Source of the DNA: Butyriboletus loyo
Taxonomy: Eukaryota > Basidiomycota > Agaricomycetes > Boletales > Boletaceae
DNA length: 33,990 bases
NCBI GenBank assembly: GCA_038093515.1
Contig: JBBPSI010000251.1
Span: forward strand, 1 to 33,990
Direction of reading: 5' to 3'
Positions 9,140-20,378 of this stretch are shown here, piece by piece. Numbering within the stretch: position 1 is the first letter of the stretch; every line of letters begins with the position of its first letter. The position numbers and the translations under genes were made by a program. The notes under the pieces were generated by a model that did not search any database, was not told where the DNA came from, and was given only the letters and a program-made list of their open reading frames with translations.

Positions 9140-9491
9140 CGTGTGTGTGTGGTGGTGGAAAGAGAAAGAAAAAGATTGCGCTGATTTCTCGTTGCTGATA
9201 TTATCCCATGCCAACTGATTGTCTCATCATTGCCTCATATTTAATTATCGCTTGTAAAATACATCTCAAATATATGCCGCATTTACCCATCCATCAGTCA
9301 CATTCCTATATTCATAGTGTGTATTCAGACAACGGAAGCACTTTGCCTGGGGCCCACGGTCAGCCCAAGTCACACCTTTATCTTGCAAAGTAAAACATAC
9401 CTATATTCGCATAAGGACTCCTCTTGCGGCCTCCGAGTAGCTCCATATCACCGCCATCGAAAAAGGAATATCCCGCTGTGTCCCACACTGA
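9140..9491. promoter_or_regulatory. SOD upstream region / acetyltransferase 3' flank
   Basis: 352 bp between two genes on the minus strand. It must hold the SOD promoter and the 3' end of the acetyltransferase transcript. Directly upstream of the SOD start is a CA-rich run (ACACACACGATGG on the minus strand). No defined operator or stress element could be identified. Confidence 0.4.
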
Positions 9492-12420
9492 TCAGTTGAT
9501 AAACTTAGAAATCAAAGGGTTCGACTGACTCATCGTGTCTTCGTAATCGTCGGTCGCACCGTCGTCGGAACTACTCTGACCATTGATTGGTCGCCCCGTC
9601 TTCGAGTCACGAAGAATACCGGAATGATCGACAAACGGCGCTGGTCTTTCGTTGGCTGACAAGTAGAGCTGGACGAGGATGCGCTGGACGTCCAAAAAGT
9701 AGCTCTGCAATGTGTCCAAGTACCGCCTTGTCTGAAGATGCTTTGATGAGGCCACACTGCACATACCCCAGCGTCGGTTTTGAGATAATGTACAGGCTTG
9801 GGACAATACTCACATGCTTATTCCATTCTCCTTGATGATGTAACCGATACCGTATCCATCTGCAGCAACAGGGCCAAATCCAAAAAGCCGGAGCGCAGGG
9901 TTTCCGCAGTTCGACGTCGACAGAATGGATGTGCTAAGTAAGTTCCAACCGGGGTCCGCAAAGATGGATGGCAACGTTGCCGCCAGAGCAGTCGTCACGG
10001 TGCTCGGAACAGGATCATCGGGGAGGGGATCAAGGTTCCCACTCAGCTGGCGTTGGTACAGGCAATACAGCGCGTAGAGGTGTCTGGTTCGCGTATAAGC
10101 ATAGCTAGTCTAGCGTCGTCCCTCTCAGACCCACCTGTCTTGCCCGAGGCCTTGACTGCACACTTTCGTCAAAGCCACGTGACGATTGCATGCTTTGCGC
10201 AGGGTAACAATCTTTTGCTCGTTGGAAGCCTCTGAGAAAAATGTCTGCAAAAACGTTTGAAGGGAATAAGATACCCAAATGAACGGGGAAAATGAAAGCA
10301 CTGACCTTCGTGAACTCTACACTCTCCGGCCGGACGGTCCGGATCGCTTCGGTCCGACCATGCAAATACGCTTTCGTCATCGCAGGCTCGTATGTACACT
10401 CGGTCCTCCCTAATATCAATAAGCTCAGTGACTGGCCTCCTCAACACTCCATGCAAACTCAACTTACCATAGAGACCAAAGTACGCTGCCTGAAATGCCA
10501 TTTGGACGAATGCATCCGGACTAAATCCGTGGCTAGTGATAAAGTTCTTTCCATACCCCTTGAATTCCAATGCTTGGCAATCGTTCTGACAGATCAGGTC
10601 GCTTAGCCGCGTCTCCGCGAACCGAATTCCAACATGGATCTGAGGTGTAAGTGTCCAAATAAGTTTGGCGGGGCTTGTATCATACTTTTCCAGGTCAGAA
10701 ATGACACTGCAGAGGGAGGAAGTGTGGTCGTGTCGTCCTGGATTAACCTTGGGAGGTTTGTAGGACTTTGCGTGAGGGGAGAGCGGAGCATGGAAAAGTG
10801 TAGGTGCTGAAGGGTTGATGCTGTGCGCCAGGAGCATGAGGCCCTCTGTGTACACATCGGCTGCAAATCTGATGACATTCAGGTACCTCGTTAGCACGAA
10901 AAAAAAAGTACCAGATCAAGCATGTACCTGAGAACGGTGTGACCATCCACGCCAGTATGCTCGAAGTTAATTCCAGCCGCACCATCTGCGCAAACGATTA
11001 TCTGAAGCTGTTCCCACACAATCGTAAATCAGTTCTCTCACACGAAAGTAGTACATGAACCCGACCTTGTCGTACCATCTATTGGTACATGTCCCTACCT
11101 GAACTCCCTCCCGAAGATCGTACGTTCCACACAAGAAGTTGGAGCAGAGCGCCGCCAAGTCTTCCCCATTCGCGTTTTCTGAGTTGTTGCGCTGGCTCTC
11201 GATACCTTCACGAGCGGGCGCGGCATCGTCGAGACAGACAACGAACAACGCATCGTCAATAAGTCTCAAGCAAGCGGCGTTCGTTCGGTCTTCTGCAAGC
11301 GCTTGGCGCAACCGAGACCAAGTCTTTCGGTTTTCAGTGGTGAGCACTCCGATAGAGGTACGGGCAACCTGAACGTCATGGAGTTAGTACGAAAAAAGCG
11401 GAGTATGAATTGATAATTAACGAACCTCCGTGATAGGGGTCTTATCTGCATCCTGCATGATGGCTTGAAGGTTCCGAAGTACCTCGCGCTCGGTCAACAG
11501 AGGCCGATTCTCGTCATCAAGCACGTCGAACCAGTCTGAGTGGACCAGATTGTTCAGACCACTAGCGACAACGAAAACAAACTGGCTGTACGCACAAAAC
11601 TGTCCTCGTCTGAGAACGACAATGTGGCGAGCAGCCTCGTTCACGACCATCTTGCATCCCCTCTATACCCGCACAGTTAATATCTTTCTGTGATTGATCG
11701 GCAGAAATCCGCACCTGTGTTGGGATCCGAGCGGTCCCGAATAACCTTGTGTACTGATCCATGTCGAGTGGATGCCCACGGACGGAATCAGGGTCAAGTA
11801 ATCCAGCACGAAGATCGTGTACGAAGCCAAGTGAAGAGATAATGAGAGCGGCAGCGCGAGGCAGCTGAGATCCTCGGTCGGGGGTGGGATCGTTCCTTAG
11901 GAGATGACATCAAGATCAACAGACGATTCCAAGGAAGGAGAGGCGTACTCGAGCACGAAGAACGGATTGAGAGCGAGGACCACGGGGTCGCTGTGTGACA
12001 AGTAACTCTCGTACCTACGTCGGACGCGCCGGGAATTTGCGTCACGCCACAATGAGACCACGTCGCAGGGGTCGGAAGAGTCGAGGTTGCTCACCAAAAG
12101 TCCTCGATATAGCTGTGTGACGGAAGAGTACCCGCAACGTTGGTACTCTAGACATAATTAGGTAGATGGACATACCTTGCTCTCCCTGCAGCCCATTGTT
12201 TGAGACGCTCCTGAAGCGCAGGACCTTCTCCTTGAAGGAAACTCTGAACGGCACGGGTGGTAGTGGCATGTTCTTCGTCGTCTTGCAAGCCACGGAGGGC
12301 GGTTAGATATCGCTTGCAAGTATCATCAAGAGGAGGAATGGGCAACTTTGGGAGGGCATCCTGGTTCGCAAAAGTGGAACCAGGGGTCGGGGTATGAGGA
12401 TGAAACTTTGTCGAGGTCAT
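9492..12420 (-). CDS. Carnitine O-acetyltransferase (choline/carnitine acyltransferase family)
   Basis: Thirteen exons encode about 738 residues: 12420-12176, 12112-12095, 12014-11949, 11895-11715, 11659-11596, 11535-11426, 11368-11066, 11007-10928, 10868-10468, 10409-10306, 10244-10135, 10083-9814 and 9756-9492. Every junction is GT-AG and keeps frame. The enzyme moves acetyl groups between CoA and carnitine, so acetyl units can be shuttled between compartments. Family signatures include LPIPPLDDTCKRYL near the N-terminus, SYIEDFWYESYL (made by the 18-nt second exon), DPVVLALNPFFVLE, TNRWYDK, the catalytic His in FEHTGVDGHTV, and the C-terminal GFGPVAADGYGIGY plus SKHLQTRRYLDTLQ. There is no clear mitochondrial presequence and the C-terminus FIN is not a canonical peroxisomal signal, so a cytosolic form is plausible. 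I rate carnitine over choline as substrate, by inference from fungal relatives. Confidence 0.93.
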
Positions 12421-14165
12421 TGAATGGGAGAGGTGAATGGAGACAGAGACAACACTGTCCTTTTGACATGGAGTTTGCTTATAAGTTACTTCGGTATAAT
12501 CAAGCGGTAACCCGCAAAGTGCTACAAATGGAAAGAGTGCGGAGATAGTATGGAGCACATGCCAGGAACATTTATTTGATCATCTGATCCATCTGATCAA
12601 TTTCTAGTACTTCACTACGACACTCTCCACTTGGCGACAGCACTCAGCCGCTTAGACATACTCAGCCGCCAGTGGCCATCGTTCGACCCAAACCCATGAG
12701 TCCATCTGAGAAAGCGATGGCAAGCCATCAAACCCCTACGACACGTAACTCAAACACTGGAACAATAATGAACGACACGTTCCGAAACTCAGCTGGGTCT
12801 CGCAGTGAGCCCACTGTAGGTGTCGTCCTCTAACGCCGATTATGTATCTATCGCAAATATTGCCAATTGGGTTCCGGGCGACATTTTCTTCATGTGTTCG
12901 ATCTCTTGTTGATTGTGTGTTAAATGCACCAGATCGGGGTACATAGCTCTCTGCTGAAAAGGGGAAAAAATGGGTGGTCCGAGACTAGTGAGTCATGCCC
13001 ATCACGACGAAGTCATAACTTCCTGCACGATTCCTGTCCAGCTGATTGTGACGCCTGGAATGTGAGGCATCCCATTTTCGCTGGTTTCTTTGTCAGGATG
13101 TCAAGTTTCTTCACCCTTCAATGGACATCGATATATTCGCGCTATCGAGGTCGACGATGTTAAGGTATGCTTCACTACTATTAACTTTTTCTTCGTGATC
13201 GCATAGCTAGTATATCCTTCTGAACTCAGCGCTTGTTACAGAGCGTATCACTGCTATAGGGTCGGAGGTTGATCTCAGCAGTCACCTCAAGCCGCAACTC
13301 CATCAACCACTTCTGTTGAGTGAGAATGGATTTCAAACCTCCAATCCTTTGATCATCGCTTCACTGTTAGCTTTGACTTTAAGTTGCTGAATCCAAGGTG
13401 ATTCGATCAAGATCATCAACGTTGATGGTCTCCTCAGTGGGATCGCTACTGCACAATACAGCTTCGGGGTGCTGGGAGTGCTGACCTTTAATAGAGTCTC
13501 GTGAAACATATCGACTAGTGTGTAGGGATCTCACTCCGGGTGGGCAATGTTACCACTGTTCAAAGTTCAATTTCCGTTTCCAATTTTAGTGGAAATGACA
13601 TTGGTTGTTAGTGAGGGCTTTTAGCATGACTTATAATTAGGGTGAGAGTCATCTACGCCATGATATTGTATACCGTGGCTGACACTAGGATGAGGAAATC
13701 CAGCGAGAGCAAGTGTACAATATCCGACCCAGCAGATCTAATCCGCCTGATTATGGTGTCGTTGATGCGGTCCGGAATAGAAGAGGGATTGAACCTAAAA
13801 AAATAGTTGATTGGGACCTTTGACGTGGCTGGCATCCGAAAAAACCGGGATCTGCGAGCGGAACTCAAAAATGTGGCTAACTTTGGCAGCACAAGCGTTG
13901 AGTCGGTTTCGTGACCCAGACCCAGTTAGGTTACGCCGAAGGTTGCGAAGGACGAGTCCGGTCTGCATGCGAGACGATTCGGGGTGAGTACACACCTACA
14001 ATGTCCTATAAACCTGCTGCCACTCGCTCACTATACTCCGATTGGTTGGCTCTATCAACTCGGTCAGACTCTTGAAGCAAACCGAATTCGTCAATGTGCC
14101 CAAATAATTCCTCGTGTGGGCTGTACTCTCGCGTCAGCGGCATGTTTGGATTGTGATTTATAGCG
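12421..14165. other. Long intergenic stretch, no convincing gene
   Basis: Upstream region of the acetyltransferase gene and further unassigned sequence. Weak minus-strand reading frames lie at 13653-13892, 13795-13995 and 14006-14287. They could be pieces of a broken or spliced gene (one ends in a hydrophobic stretch), but they match nothing I recognise and do not join convincingly. No RNA gene or terminal repeats seen. Confidence 0.45.
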
Positions 14166-14232
14166 CTGCTTTTGCAAAAATTGTGGTGAGTGGCAATGAT
14201 CTTGACACTCACCACAACTTTTGGAAAAGCAG
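14166..14232. repeat. Hairpin with 27-bp arms
   Basis: Left arm 14166-14192 and right arm 14206-14232 are inverted copies matching at 25 of 27 positions (ends CTGCTTTT and AAAAGCAG), around a 13-base loop. It could be a tiny MITE or an RNA hairpin. There is no obvious flanking target duplication and no U-tract to suggest a terminator. Confidence 0.75.
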
Positions 14233-14332
14233 ATCCCTCTGACCTCCTCCTTCCTTTATTTATTTTCGATTTATTGTATAAGTCCACTCTGATCTCTCGA
14301 AGACTTCCGATTCACGTCGCGCTCTCACCATC

Positions 14333-15375
14333 ATGTGAGTCCCAAAGAGACTTATCACTTCTGAGCTAATGCTCTTCCAGGTCTACTCCAGAGTATCCTC
14401 TTCCTGCTACATAGTCCTGCTGCTGCTCCCGCCGAGCCCCAATCTACCGCACCGCCCCAGAATCCTCCTCCCAGTTACCCAGATCGTGTTTATGGTTACA
14501 AAGTCACGCACGAATGGCTTTGGAAGTTTGGCAGAGAGCATCACCTAGATCACCCCGGCTTGAGCAAGGATTCAGTTGAAAGCGCAGTTTTCAGGTACCT
14601 CATCTTACGCCTACCTGCCATGTTAGCAGCCGACTGGCTGCTAGTTCACGCTTTCTCCAGTTCCAATTAGTTGCAGGTGTAAGACAATGACCGTACCCGA
14701 ATAGGGTATTGGACGGGTCCTTCATGAAGTGGCATTGTAGTCCAATCTATCCTTGGCACGAACGAGCTTGAAGCCTCGGTGGTATATGCCCATTATAGAG
14801 ACGATACCCGGCTGGTACGTCGTTCCTGGAGTTTCCTCCATGATCATCAATCTCGACATTTGCCTAGGTGATATTTTGCCACCCTTTGAGTTCATCCCCA
14901 TCGCTCCCGGCGAATAAATTGTCCATTTTTCAGTTGTGGAATCATCACACGATAGTCTCAGGCTGTTCCTCCACAACGATGAATGATTTCAAATTATTGC
15001 GTTGACACCTATTGTTCTTCTTCCTTATATCATAACAGGTCTTCCCCAAAGGACTAGGCTACGGACAGGCTCCGAAGGCGGTGAAGATGCGTCCTGTCCA
15101 ATGCGCGAGCCTGGAACATTTAGCAAGGATCGTGCACGCGTATCAAACTTGACAAAGAAGGCATCTTCGCTCACATTGGCCCATTCAGATGGAAGTCGGA
15201 GTGAAATTCTCTGATGAAAAGCTCCCAAGAATAGTATTTGGGACTCTATCAAGCCCCAATGAGCCACCATAATAGCACGATGTCTTCATTGGAAAGCTCC
15301 CCGCTCTCAAATAGGTACTTCGCCAGCGGACGGTGGACAAGGTCGATCTAGTCCACCCGCAATTCGACTGAGGAT
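14333..15375 (+). pseudogene. Broken gene of unknown function
   Basis: Several stretches read like real protein but are separated by frameshifts and stops. The likely start is an AT|G codon split by an intron (GTGAGT at about 14335 to CCAG at 14381), giving MSTPEYPLPAT before a TAG. One frame over, a Pro-rich segment leads to YPDRVYGYKVTHEWLWKFG at about 14480-14540. Further on, YMPIIETIPGWYVVPG and GDILPPFEFIPIAPGE appear around 14780-14915. VFPKGLGYGQAPKAVKM then follows an intron-like acceptor at about 15040. I recognise no domain. The pieces are collinear, so this is one decayed hypothetical gene, not chance reading frames. Confidence 0.55.
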
Positions 15376-15535
15376 TCACACTGGATGGTCATTTTATTCG
15401 AACGGAATAGCAACATGAACGAGATAGTGGTCAGGGAAGTAACCGACCTAAAATCCTATTCACAGCGAATAACGCATCAAGGATTTAGTACTAAAGCAAA
15501 GGCACGATCAAGTACTGTTAGATCGCTCGACAATA

Positions 15536-17985
15536 CTAGATGCATGCATACCACATACCTGGCGGATAATCCAGCTCTTCATCTCTCACGTACCACGCGC
15601 CTGTGTGCAAGTTTGCAGAACGTGAGCACACGACGTCGCGATATTCAAGAAGACGTACGATCTCCAGTCCTGTACTTCTCGTTGTAGGTCGAACCGTCGC
15701 CGAGCCAATGAAACCTATTTCGGACGCCGTCAAGATACTCGTAATTATAATCCTCCCAGCGGGGATGCTCAAAGGCGCGCGCTGCGTGCAGGCACGAGCC
15801 GGGCCACAACCCGACGACACGACCTTCTTCCCTACCCATTTTGTACCATGATCGGCATTTAGCACTATACACGGTCTGATCTTCATTAACAAGGTTACTC
15901 TAGTGTTAATGTAGCAACACCTACCCCGGGGAAATATGCCTGTATACCACTTGTCAGCGTCTGCGGAAATGGTGGAGTATAGTGATGTTACTTCGAGGTA
16001 CTGATCAAAGTCTTCGACAGCTTCTCGTTTGACTTCAATGCTCTTCAGTCGCTCACGCTGCATCTTGAGAAGGGCAGCGGCGGCGTACTCAACCTCACGT
16101 TCAATCATAATCAACAAAGAACCTGCGCCAATATTAGAATTGGGTCCCAGGGCGTTGAACCAGTTGGGGAATCCGTCAGTACATATCGAGAGATATGTAA
16201 CAGGGTGGGGGTCATATCGTTGTTGCAACGTGAGGCCAGACCGACCGATGATAGGGAAAGGGAACTTGTAACTCGTATCATAGCCTTCGTGAGCTCAGTT
16301 CTCGTATGCGTGTGACCCAATGCGGCATCGGACCCACCAGTAGCACAAATGAGAATATCAAGGTCGTAGTGTTGTCCATCCATTGTTTCGAGACTGGTAG
16401 CTGTGATGCGTCGAATGTCCTTCGGGATAAAGTCAACCTGGCATCTCTTTCAACAACGACCATCATCTGCAGTGCCCGAAACACGCACGTTATCTTCACA
16501 TAGTGCCTCCAAATACCCCGGGCCAGGCGTGAGTCTGCGACACGCTACAGGAAAACTGGGAACGACTCGTGGGATAGCTCTAATGAAACGGACGCAAGGA
16601 CAAAGTGTATACGCACTATGATCGGCTATCCAAGGCTTCTTAGCCAAACGTTGCTTCATATGCGCCATAAATTCTTTGCGGTCCTCCACTTCTTGTTCAA
16701 GGTTCCGTAAGGTATGACCGTGCACAGACTATTGGGGTTTAAAAGTAGCGGACCCAAGCAAACATGCGAATACTCACATTGAGCTCGGCTTCTAAGCGGT
16801 GACGAAAGTCCTTGTAAAACGTCGAATCGCGGAACATCTCCTTGTCTTGCTCATCGAACGTATCTTATCGTGAGGTGAGTACAACACATTGCGGACAAGT
16901 TCGTCGGAGCATACAATTAGCGATACCAGGATCGCGCCCCGTCATGCTAGAAACCTTCTCGGCAAAAAATGGGGGAACCAACCAAGTCTTCCCCCGAACG
17001 AAATTGTACAGTTTTCCAACGCACGGTTGGAGTGCCGGCACCATTTGTATGGCCGACGAGCCCTAGATTAAATCCATCGACGTCGGTAAACCTGACTGAA
17101 ACAAAGGCACGGTCCGACTCACGACGCCAACCACGCCCACCGTTTTGTCCTTCCAATTTTTGACACCTTCCCTCCAATCGTCCGTATCCCAATCAGCTGC
17201 GTGCATCAATTTACCCCTGAAGTCTTTCAATCCTTCGATATCCGGCCACGACCACCGGCTCAGGCTACCCGCACCGCAGAAAACAAAATCAGCGGTATCC
17301 TCGAATTCCTCATAGGATGGTTTCTGATCCGTAGGTCCGGAACCCGGTCTGCGGATTCTTAGGTGCCACTTTCCTTGTACTTCGTCGTATCGCGCATGAA
17401 CAAGTTCATGTTGTAGCTTTAGATAGGAGGCGAGTCTGTATTTTTCAACCACGCGCTCCAGATATGCACGAATCTCTGGACCAGGTGCGTAAAAGGATGA
17501 CCACTCGGGCTGAGATGCGTCAATACAAGCACTAACAAGGATTCACATTTACTCACGTTGACCTCGAACGTGAATTGGTACTTAAAACCTACTATCAGAG
17601 ACAGCAGGAGTTCACAAGTGGAGCAGGAAAACATACTGTGTGGGAAGGTATATCGCAGGACAACCCCTGAAAGAAAAAGAGCGTGAGCTTGACCCGCACT
17701 GACTGTGCCAGTGATAGATTCGCGAACGGGGTATCTGTTTGAGTACCACGTTCCTCCAACGCCAGCATTTTTCTCGTAGATGGTCAAATTGATATTCTTC
17801 ACCCTCTGAGGAAACCTAAAGGATTTGAAATTTGCATTCAGAAGACCTATAGTGGCATGAACACACCTGATACCCGCCGCAATACCACTGAAACCAGCAC
17901 CGATGACAACCACTTTCATGGGTCTATCTTCGTCGATTGAGAATTGTCCTAACGGGTATGCATGATGATGCGTAGCGATAACCAT
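15536..17985 (-). CDS. Flavin-containing monooxygenase, Baeyer-Villiger type
   Basis: About 13 exons: 17985-17867, 17815-17728, 17666-17637, 17580-17557, 17509-17123, 17062-16915, 16863-16778, 16728-16489, 16437-16338, 16284-15992, 15939-15925, 15875-15659 and 15600-15536. They encode about 603 residues; a 39-nt in-frame intron at 16578-16616 may reduce this to 590. FAD-binding VVIGAGFSGIAAG lies near the N-terminus and NADPH-binding GVVGVGSSAIQ in the middle. The stretch FRGKLMHAADWD fits the Baeyer-Villiger fingerprint FxGxxxHxxxW. ICATG and CRRLTPGPGYLEAL are also typical. Such enzymes insert oxygen next to a ketone or oxidise heteroatoms using NADPH. The substrate is unknown, and no biosynthetic cluster surrounds it. 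Exons of 15, 24 and 30 nt are notable. MKVVVIGAG at 17919 is an alternative start. Confidence 0.9.
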
Positions 17986-18619
17986 AGTGACTCAGTCAGA
18001 TTCTGAGTTGGTGTGAAAGAAGTAGCGTCGCTGGGGGGGCGACGGTGAAGAGTAAGAACAGGCTAAGCAGGGGCAATTCGCGGGAGCCCTGGCGGACGGA
18101 ATCGCCAGGCTATTATCTCAGCGCGAGTCGGCCAACATGTGAAGCGGAATAAGCTTGTGGCAGAACTATCACAAGTTCTCGAAAAGAGAATATTTCTATC
18201 TTGACAAAACCTTGTGGGAAGGTCTAAAATAGATATGCGAATAATTCCCAGACTACTGCTCATGTTACTCCTGACTTGGTCCGCCTCGATGAACATGTAG
18301 TGAGCGGGCGAAGAGATTAGCTGAGCGGACGGATATATTGACCTTCATGCATCATGTTCCATCGAGTCCATGGGCAGCTGCTACCGTTAGAGCCAACATA
18401 AACGTAGTGCAAGACGGAACGCACGATCATGGATGTGCGTGGGACGCATCGTAACTATCCTCGCCCACCTTTGTCTGTTCATGGTCAGTTACATGGCTGA
18501 TACAACTCACAACAAGGATGTTGGTCCTATCAGGTGATCCGGAATCCCCTCAGTAGCAAATATGCGGTGCGGACAGCAATTGTTATGTAGTCCAGCTGAC
18601 ATTAAGTGGGTAATCTTGA
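17986..18619. other. Intergenic
   Basis: 634 bp between the 5' end of the monooxygenase gene and the 3' end of the QRI7-like gene, both on the minus strand. The promoter of the monooxygenase is expected in the left part. No gene, RNA or repeat recognised. Confidence 0.5.
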
Positions 18620-20182
18620 TTAGATGGCAACTAAAGTTGGATCGAAACATGACTGAGGCGGTCTAAGCGTCTCGATACTCCATTTGGAACGAAGTTCTAC
18701 CGAATAATCGTCGTAGTCTCCGGAAAGGAATCTATACATAGAAGCCCAACCAATCATGGCGGCATTATCTGAAATCGACGTTAATCTGTACGGTAAGCTA
18801 ACACCCAAAGCCGCTCACCTGTGCAAAGCTCGACCGGGGGGTAAATGAGCGATATTGTGTGCTTAGGACTGTAATCGTCCAGCGCACCCCTCAGCCTACG
18901 ATTCCGCCATTAATAACCGTTCCATGAAAGAATAAATATATAAACCTAGCCCTCAAGAACAAGTTGCTAGCTACACCACCGCTAGCCACGACATGCTGTA
19001 CCTCGATCCCCTCTCCTTGTAACATGTGATGACATTGCACGAGCTTGTTGCAGAGCTGCCGCGCCGCGCCGTCCTGGAATGCACGTCCAAGCGCGCGTCG
19101 ATGCGCGTCGGTGAGCGGCACCGTGGACCTAAATATATACCGCTCTATTGCGGAATGGAGACCACTAAAAGAAAATGCAAGTTGGCCGGGCATGGGGACC
19201 GAAAACGATTGTATTTCTGGGACACTTGGATCATCAATCTCTGGGCGACAGAACTCTTCAAGCGCAGCAGCAGGCCCTCGCGTGCCCCACGGCATCTTCA
19301 GCATCCGGGCCACTTTGTCATACGTGCGACCAACGCTCTCGTCGACGGTATTGGCGAGGATACGGAAGGATGAATGAGATGTCGCGAGTACGAGCAGAGT
19401 GTGGCCACCAGATATTAGCAATGTCAGGAATGGAAACCGAGGACTCTCTTCTACAGGCGACGTGAAGAGTGACGTCAGCGCGTGAGCTTGCTAGGGAACA
19501 CGCGGGCGCAGTGAGAGGACAGATTCCAATATACATATCAATGAAGTCTGACCATATGATGCACGCCGACGAGCGGTTTGCCAAGCGCAGCAGCAAGCGT
19601 CTTGGCGGCATTTGATCCGACACTGAGACATCCTCCGATGCCTATTTCTTAGTCTGAGCTGTTAGAATATGGAGTTCGTTACGCCGGGCTCACCGGGCCC
19701 TCTTGTGAAGGCAACGCCGTCGATGTGGTGCATCGACATGCCCGATTCTTTGAGCGCCATCTGAACGGCAATAGGCTACATAAATAAACCCCCTGAGCAA
19801 ATCCAGACGCGCTGCATTACTGTATGCTCACCATATTACGTTGATGCCCTTCAATTGCAACCGTGGGGTGAATACCGCCAAAATCTTCATGCCTGGGTAT
19901 AAGTTAGGCAACAATATATATGCACAAGAGAAGATAGACTTGCAAGTGGTGTTGTTTGATAACCACGTTGGAAAGAACCTGTCGTGAGGACGTTACGACC
20001 GCCGCACAAGTATCATCCGCGGAGGTTTCGATGGCGAGGACGGTGAAATACCTGGATCTGCAAGAAATGCCTGCGATCAATTAAGTCCGGCGTATTGACC
20101 TAAAAAATGGATTTAAACCTCGACGTCGGAAGAGACATCGTATATTGTTCATCCTCGGACGAGCCTGCGTGAACCTGAACAT
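18620..20182 (-). CDS. QRI7: tRNA N6-adenosine threonylcarbamoyltransferase, mitochondrial (Qri7/OSGEPL1 type)
   Basis: Eight exons (20182-20100, 20057-19944, 19892-19832, 19775-19694, 19641-19553, 19490-18946, 18895-18819, 18768-18620) encode 399 residues. The enzyme transfers the threonylcarbamoyl group to A37 of ANN-decoding tRNAs in mitochondria. Motifs run in family order: LAIETSADDTCAAVV, HEDFGGIHPTVA, GPGIGGCLSVG, the metal-binding HHMQAHA, ISGGHTLLV, the ASGGVASN nucleotide-binding segment and DNAAMIGWA. The first ~30 residues are Arg-rich with no acidic residue, as in a mitochondrial presequence, which separates it from cytosolic Kae1. Intron 2 has a GC donor (GCAAGT), the only reading that keeps frame and homology; intron 1 is only 42 nt. 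It is divergent from PRP6 with 196 bp between the start codons. Confidence 0.93.
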
Positions 20183-20378
20183 GGCCTGGAGCGATTGAAT
20201 GGTCACAAACCTGACGTCGGGCATCACAGCCACATCGACTGTAATTGCTTGAGCCAAGATTGCTTAGCTAAACCTAACTTAACATTATGTCAGCACGATG
20301 CCGCTCGCCAGCGCAGACAGCGAGCTCGTCCACTAACCAAAACCAAACCGTCGAGGTTACCATTAGCCGTCACCAGCC
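20183..20378. promoter_or_regulatory. Shared 196-bp region between divergent QRI7 and PRP6
   Basis: The start codons of two intact genes face away from each other across 196 bp, so both promoters and both 5' leaders must fit here. No TATA box is evident. A bidirectional promoter is an inference from spacing only. Confidence 0.5.

Noticed and set aside
13653..14287. Three adjacent minus-strand frames as one spliced gene
   Set aside because: No consistent splice pairing, no recognisable domain, and the hairpin at 14166-14232 lies inside one of them; kept only as a remark in the intergenic entry.
15536..17985. A secondary-metabolite cluster around the flavin monooxygenase
   Set aside because: Neighbours are housekeeping genes (acetyltransferase, QRI7, PRP6) and a relic; no synthase, transporter or pathway regulator is present.
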